DNA from: Icerya purchasi
Lineage: Eukaryota > Arthropoda > Insecta > Hemiptera > Monophlebidae
Direction of reading: 5' to 3'
DNA length: 64,000 nt
Assembly: GCA_039619475.1 (NCBI GenBank)
Contig: CM077115.1
Location: 516,728,815 to 516,792,814 of the forward strand
The notes under the pieces were generated by a model that was not told the DNA's origin, searched no databases, and worked only from the letters and a program-made list of their open reading frames with translations. Shown here in pieces: positions 58,994 through 64,000 of the stretch. Made by a program: the position numbers and the translations under genes. Position 1 is the stretch's first letter; each line of letters opens with the position of its first letter.

Positions 58994-59610
58994 CAGGGGG
59001 GCGGATCCAGAGAGACATTTTGGGGAAGAAAATTGTATAATTACGTAACATCTTATGCGGTAAGCAGTAGATTTGAGAAATACCTTGTTTCGTAAAGAAA
59101 ATAAAAAATAACAGCCTTCTTAGAAATTTAAAAATGTTTTAAAAATACATAATTATTACGATTTAATTAAAATTTTGTTTTATTTTTAAAACGCTAGTTT
59201 AAAATTTGAATAGTAAATTACCAGAAGGAATAGAGCGATAGTATTTTGATTAGGAATTTATTTCTTTATTATTTTTATTAGTAATCCGATCCGAATTCTC
59301 TTTGTTCCTCGGAAAGTTTAAATACCTATATATTTCTCATTAAACTATTTTTAATTAAGATCGCAAAATAAAAATTAAAAATAACTAAAAGATCAACGAC
59401 AGTTACACTTGAAACGGAATAAAAACGGAACAATAATAGTTTTACTAGAAAAAAGTATTAAATATTAGTTATAATTAAATCCACAGGTATAACATTTATA
59501 CAAATCTGTTACAGCATAAATTACGTTTCTCTGTCGTAACAAATTTTTTCATCGAGTTTTTGGATTATGGGGGAGTGTCCCCTATTTCCCTCCCCGTAGA
59601 CCCGCCACTG
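58994..59610. mobile_element. hAT-like MITE, 617 bp
   Basis: The left end starts CAGGGGGGCGGATCCAGAGA. The right end finishes ACCCGCCACTG, i.e. CAGTGGCGGGTCTACGG on the other strand. These imperfect inverted repeats begin with the CAG(G/T)GGCGG pattern common in hAT elements. The flanking octamers ATGTATAT (left) and ATATATAT (right) differ at one position, consistent with an 8-bp target duplication, though the AT-rich context weakens that test. The interior is AT-rich with no transposase, so movement would need an enzyme supplied from elsewhere. Confidence 0.65.
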
Positions 59611-59989
59611 ATATATATATTGATGATCTTTTTTTTTTCTCCACAGGGCTAAGCGGGGGGGGGGAAAGAATTAAGCCCCTCGTATTAGAACTGAAATGGT
59701 TACTGTAAATAACAAAATAAAAATAAAACACCAATTATTAGACAAAAGTAGAATTACATTTTCAAAGCGGTTTATTGCTTTATTTTGTTAGTTCACTAGC
59801 TAATAATTTTTTACTTCATAAAATCGATTCCGCATATTCCAAAGTAGTTCTCCTGTTCAACTATGCAGCACACTGATGATACCATATTGGGACTGCACAA
59901 ATCATAAACAAATCCCTATATTAAACATTATCAGAAGGGAGAGCCGTTCAATGTTACTAGCATGGTACAAAATATAATAAACAAGTACA

Positions 59990-60850
59990 CAAATATCATA
60001 TGATTTCACTGATGCAGCAAAATCAGATGCAACATCTATCTCATCTCCAACAGCATGTGCATACGCCGCACCTAATACAACTTTATACGCTTCAACAACA
60101 ACTGCTCAGTGCCGTATGCAGACATTTGCGCCATTTCTCATACTCTCTGGAATACTTTCTTTCTCTAAAACACAAGTCACAAAAAGCGGCGCTAGTGATA
60201 ATGAACATTCCTGTTGTAGAATCACTAACCCCGACTAACCAAGAACCCAATACTCACCCGAATACAAAACACATTAATCAAGTCGCATAAAAGTGATTAG
60301 CTGTTATCATTCCTCCGGTTCCCCTGTCACATAGGAATACCCGGAACTGAATACGTCAATACATCGATCAATTTCCCAGAACAACCCCCGTATATGCATC
60401 CGCTTCTCCTCAAGATACAATATTTCTCACTAACACACTGTTATGAGCGTGTCCGGAGGAAACGCAATAAATCTGAGTGTCAAACATTATTGACTCAGAT
60501 CAAACAAGCAACAAGATCTTAATAGCCGCAAAGAAATGTGTCCGATACAGATTTCACTGTCATTGGTCGCTTACGATTAGGACATGCCTGTTCTACGAAC
60601 TATCTTTTGTCTAAGACTCTTCACCTCTTGATCACATTGCCCGTTTTGTTAGCCATCATCAACCCGTCTGTCCAGCAGGTACTATTTTCTGAGCTGTTCT
60701 AAATTTGTAACATCATCGGGAATACTTTTACCAAACAGAACAAAGCCTCGCCGCGGGGTTCGTCGAACAACACAACAACGATAGCATCTATAATCGATTT
60801 CCAACAAGCCAATATCTTTATAAAGCGGTTTTTTTCACACATGTTTTCCA
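59990..60850 (+). pseudogene. I-type LINE: RNase H and C-terminal region, relic
   Basis: In broken frames the plus strand gives DFTDAAKSDATSISSPTACA (equivalent of the TDGSK start of RNase H), then SLEYFLSLKHKSQKA, then HIGIPGTEYVN (last RNase H motif). These are followed by YERVRRKRNKSECQTLLTQI and VIGRLRLGHACSTNYLLSKT, the C-terminal pattern of I/Jockey-type LINEs, and a final SIIDFQQANIFIKRFF. A-rich and C-rich composition sets it apart from LINE-A. The 96-residue frame at 60000-60290 is mostly out of frame with this protein. The 3' end abuts the hairpin at 60852. Confidence 0.75.
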
Positions 60851-60851
60851 A

Positions 60852-61013
60852 ATTAATAAAATTATACAAGCAATTTATTGACTAAAAAACAATTAATATA
60901 TTAAAAAATGATTACACCGACATATTGATGTCTCTTCCGAACATGTCGATGTAATCATTTTTTAATATATTAATTGTTTTCTAGTCAGTGAATTACCTAT
61001 ATAATTTTATAAA
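60852..61013. repeat. Hairpin: two arms of about 71 bp, loop of about 19 nt
   Basis: The left arm (about 60852-60923) and right arm (about 60943-61013) are reverse complements at roughly 85-90%. The inner 44 bp is nearly perfect (AACAATTAATATATTAAAAA and ATGATTACA.CGACAT). No coding content. It lies directly behind the I-type LINE relic, so it could be a structured 3' UTR or a separate small MITE. Confidence 0.8.
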
Positions 61014-61145
61014 TATATCTTTATAATGTAACCACGTTTTCCATACATTGTAAGTTGAATAACGGTATTTAAAAAAAAGACGGAATGTATGTTTTAATTT
61101 TTCGTTAATTTTTTGAAAAAAAATGTTTATCCTTCCTTTTATTAC

Positions 61146-61945
61146 TTTTTTTTTCTTTTTTGTTTTTTTTTTTTGTGGGCGCACCAGCGGCATTAACCCA
61201 ACAACAAGAAAACTAAGCTAAAAAACTAAATAACTAGGCGGTCCGAAATGGACGCAACAAAGGACAGCAGTGCGGACACCACAGAAGATGAAGGGGAAAG
61301 AAGAGGATAAAGGAAGAGTTATAGGGCATAGTAGGAAGACCTAATGACAGGAGCTGACTGTATAGAAGGGAACGTTCGTTACGAAGAGCAAGACACTCGA
61401 AGAAAATGTGATCAGCATCACATGTACGCGGAGGATCACAATCGTGAAGAGAACAATTAGGAGAAGGCGACAGAGCAAATCGAAAGCGAGAGGAAGGGAG
61501 GAGAGAATGATTGATTCGGAGACGAATTAGGGAGACAATAGAAGAGCGACGACCGAAAGGAACAGAATAGAACCAAGACGGGGAACGAGGAATCGGCTGA
61601 ATAAAAGACAGTAATGCGAATAACGATTAGAAAATAGGGAGGGATAAATATCCCGCCAAAGTCTGGCGTGATTGGAGGTGGATAAGGAAAGGATATCTGA
61701 AGAAGGGAGATGATTGAGGAATGAATCAAGGCGGCCAGCAGAACGAGCCAAAGAATCGGCTGCGTCATTGCCATCAATTCCGGAATGACTGGAGTCCTAT
61801 AAAAAATCGATAAGAATAGAACAGGATGACTGCAGAGTAGAGGTAAGAGAACGAATTGAGAGAATAATACTAATGATAGGAATGTGAAAGAGGAGAGGAT
61901 AGGGCTTGATGGATGCCCTTAGAGTCCGATCCTTACCTTCTTAAG
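61146..61945 (-). mobile_element. LINE-A: 5'-truncated copy with RNase H end and tail
   Basis: T-runs at 61146-61174 form the tail, followed by GTGGGCGCACCAGCGGCATT (3' UTR). On the minus strand from about 61930: IISIILSIRSLTSTLQSS, SSHSGIDGNDAADSLARSAG (end of RNase H with its last Asp), SNHARLWRDIYPSLFSNRYS, SRFRFALSPSPNCSLHDCDP, CDADHIFFECLALRNERSLL and LLSLGLPTMPYNSS. The reading is almost continuous with two or three shifts. It is the second most complete copy after 17.8 kb, and its divergence from that copy shows a family of several subtypes or ages. Confidence 0.88.
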
Positions 61946-62141
61946 ATCTACATGTTTCTTTTTTTAATTTTTCGCATTACGGATATTAAATTTTTAATTA
62001 GCCAGCTACCGCGGCATTAAGGACCGGCGTTTCATCAGATAGGATCTCTGATATCTTCCTACCGCGCAATGATCGCTCAAAAAATATTCCACGGTAGACG
62101 CGCCTCCGCCTCCCCCCAACAAAAAAAAGAAAAAAAAACAT

Positions 62142-62480
62142 ATTTTTTTTTTTTTTTTTTTTTTTTTAATAAATTTAGGCGGGCTATTACGGCACCTAGA
62201 CTCACTGGGAATTACAGAAGGCGGTTCAATCTGTTAGATGCCGCAAAATTCAACGCTACCCGAATACAATCCGGGTGGTCTGACAACGGATGTTGGGGTG
62301 AGGTTTAACCAGAAGTACGGGGGAAGTATGCCGGCACCATTTCAGCAGATGTTCTACGGTTGACGAGGCCATGAACCCACAAAGTGGACAGGTAGACGGA
62401 GGGGGAGCTCCTTCAAAGACGTAGTCGTGTGACAGTGCAGTCCAGGCGCAGTCTCGACAGGATCAAGAAATCCCTACATG
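62142..62480 (-). pseudogene. LINE C-terminus with Cys/His segment, different family
   Basis: The T-run at 62142-62167 is the poly(A) tail. On the minus strand, ILSRLRLDCTVTRLRL is followed in the next frame by STCPLCGFMASSTVEHLLKW and CRH. This corresponds to the R1/Jockey/I-type ending RLRIGHTRLTH...CP.C....TVEHIL..C, with the CCHC residues in place. The RT and RNase H parts are missing. Composition and motif differ from LINE-A. Confidence 0.75.
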
Positions 62481-63077
62481 AGATGGGGAACGGCGGCCAC
62501 CATGGGTCGGTGTTCGACTTTATGTAATTCCTTAAAATTTGTATATTCTGAAATATTTTATTTTTTCAAATATTCTAAATGTTTGGTTTATATTACTTTA
62601 AATTATTTTACGAATTATTATAATTTATAGCATATGTAATTTTTATTAATAATCATATAGTTGGTAATTTACGTGTGAAATTATCGATTAAACAAAAATA
62701 CGCCAATATTTATAAAATAACCAATCGAAGAAGAGGAGGACATTTTTAATTGTACTTATAATTATTAAGGAAACATTACGTTATTATTGAGCAAGTGGAA
62801 TAGGGAGGAAAATCATCGGTTAAATAGGAAGAGATTTCGTCAGAACGTTTCAATCACATGAAAATACGTTAGTTAAAATAATTTACCGATCACCCGGTTG
62901 GAAGATTAAAAAAAAAAAAAAAAACAATGTTGGAAAGAAATAAATAAATAAATAAAACAGTGATAACAGCAAATAATTCGATCTCTAACTTCCCAGCGGG
63001 ACTGGCGAAGTTAACAAGATAGCTAGCTGCTCCTCCCTATATTTGTAGGTTAATTAAAAATAATGCTGTCAGAATGT
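62481..63077. other. No gene seen
   Basis: AT-rich sequence with an A-run at about 62909-62924 and an (AAAT)n tract at 62939-62956. Confidence 0.45.
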
Positions 63078-63150
63078 TTTTTTTTTTTATGGTCAAGTCA
63101 ACGGAGGACCTTCACCCAGCAGCTCCAGGAAAAGAGAGGGTGGTGAACCA
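63078..63150 (-). mobile_element. LINE-A-related 3' end, very short
   Basis: A T-run at 63078-63089, then ATGGTCAAGTCAACGGAGGA and CCTTCACCCAGC. Reverse-complemented, this resembles the final 3' UTR of the 17.8 kb copy (CTGGGTAAAGGTCCCTGGTT, then GACAAGCCC and the A-run). Too short for a coding check. Confidence 0.55.
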
Positions 63151-64000
63151 AATATTGATTCGGTCAGAAGTAGCCACAATGAAGAAACCACTTTTTTTTT
63201 TTATTTTTAAAATAATTTGCAGGTTCCACAAGGCAATTGCCCGTCTGTGGGTTCCCAACATAATTATATCGTTTATTCATCATATACATTTTAAATCTAA
63301 TACATCGTATTCGTCTTATATATATATATATATATACTCATCGCACATCGTACCACAATATTTTCACATAAGCCATAAGTAATGCAGCTAGAACATGTGC
63401 ACCAACCATTAGCTTTTTTTTTTATTACATCATTTATAATTATTTACTTTTTTTTTATTAAATACCCGCCTTATCGCTGTTCCTTTCCTACGACTAACCC
63501 CATTTCTCATTTATTTTCACCACGCAATCAACCATATTTTTATTCTGTCTTTCCATATATATTCAAATTGCATTCGTCTCTTAATTCCTTTGGTAAGTTA
63601 CCTAATAAATGACACTTATAACTTCCTCTTCAACATTATCAATTTTCATTATTAATTCCTTTAGGTCTTATAAAACACAAATTGTCATAGTTCCTAGTCC
63701 CATATTTTCCCTTGTCGGTAATTTTATTTTTTAGAGAATATTTAAAAAAAAAAAAATCCACGTATTCCGCGACCAGTTTTAATAAAAAAAAAACAAAAAC
63801 CTCACGCAAGGCGCTTAAATTCCATGTCAGAATTGACGAAATTCTTGTTGTCGTACAAAATCAACTAATAAATTGGTTTTCTAATAACACTACTCATAAA
63901 TCTTAAACACCGTAACGAACTTTATTAAAGTACATAATTACAACAGGTGTATTATTTCAGCAAAAGTTATTAACTTATAAAAAGTTACAATGAAAAATGT
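63151..64000. other. No gene seen
   Basis: AT-rich with a TA tract at 63318-63336. The frame at 63074-63382 starts in the LINE tail and ends in this tract; it is not credible as a gene. The frame at 63382-63612 is unrecognised. Confidence 0.45.

Noticed and set aside
60000..60290. 96-residue open frame as a host gene
   Set aside because: It is largely an out-of-frame reading of a degraded LINE RNase H region; the other frames carry the recognisable motifs.
1..64000. A new multi-gene biological system
   Set aside because: No cluster of unknown open genes, no operon-like order and no conserved novel domain was visible. The unexplained structures are non-coding repeats and element relics.

Overview
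This window looks like nuclear DNA from an arthropod, most likely an insect. It is AT-rich, full of microsatellites and homopolymer runs, keeps many CpG dinucleotides, and is built largely from eukaryotic transposable elements: mariner, Tc1, hAT-like and foldback DNA elements, and several LINE lineages. The species cannot be named from the sequence. I found no host gene that I can defend. The only full-length, unbroken protein gene I recognise is a mariner transposase. There is no sign of bacterial operons, rRNA, a canonical tRNA or a CRISPR array.

Layout. 1-3.9 kb: an old LINE 3' end, a 517-bp inverted-repeat element sitting between two (TA)n arrays, and a Jockey-like LINE relic. 6.3-7.6 kb: an apparently intact mariner on the minus strand. 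8.5-9.4 kb: a reverse transcriptase relic. 13.3-15 kb: an RNase H relic and a decayed second mariner. 16.4-17.1 kb: a small hairpin and a SINE-like repeat with a (CTTTA)n tail. 17.8-20.3 kb: the longest LINE copy (RT, RNase H, cysteine/histidine tail domain, poly(A)), with frameshifts. I call its family LINE-A. At least eight further pieces of LINE-A occur at about 0.3, 13.3, 25.1, 26.2, 44.6, 55.9, 61.1 and 63.1 kb, most of them 5'-truncated and on the minus strand.

22.4, 29.9-31.0, 37.4-37.8 and 60.9 kb: inverted-repeat or hairpin elements without coding capacity; the one at 37.4 kb is a near-perfect 2 x 204 bp palindrome. 32.4-33.3 kb: a LINE endonuclease relic with the SINE-like repeat inserted in it. 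40.5-41.4 kb: a Tc1 relic. 45.5-46.9 and 53.9-55.2 kb: two relics of one LINE lineage in opposite orientation. 48.0-48.6 kb: another SINE-like copy beside another copy of the (TA)n-linked repeat. 51-52 kb: more LINE debris. 59.0-59.6 kb: a hAT-like MITE. 60.0-60.9 kb: an I-type LINE relic. 62.1-62.5 kb: one more LINE C-terminus.

How it fits together: no pathway is encoded here. The window records repeated LINE insertion (5' truncation, poly(A) tails), DNA transposition with non-autonomous inverted-repeat passengers, and nested insertions that give relative ages. The mariner is the youngest-looking autonomous element. The unexplained structures most worth attention are the palindrome, the (TA)n-bounded element and the SINE-like family.
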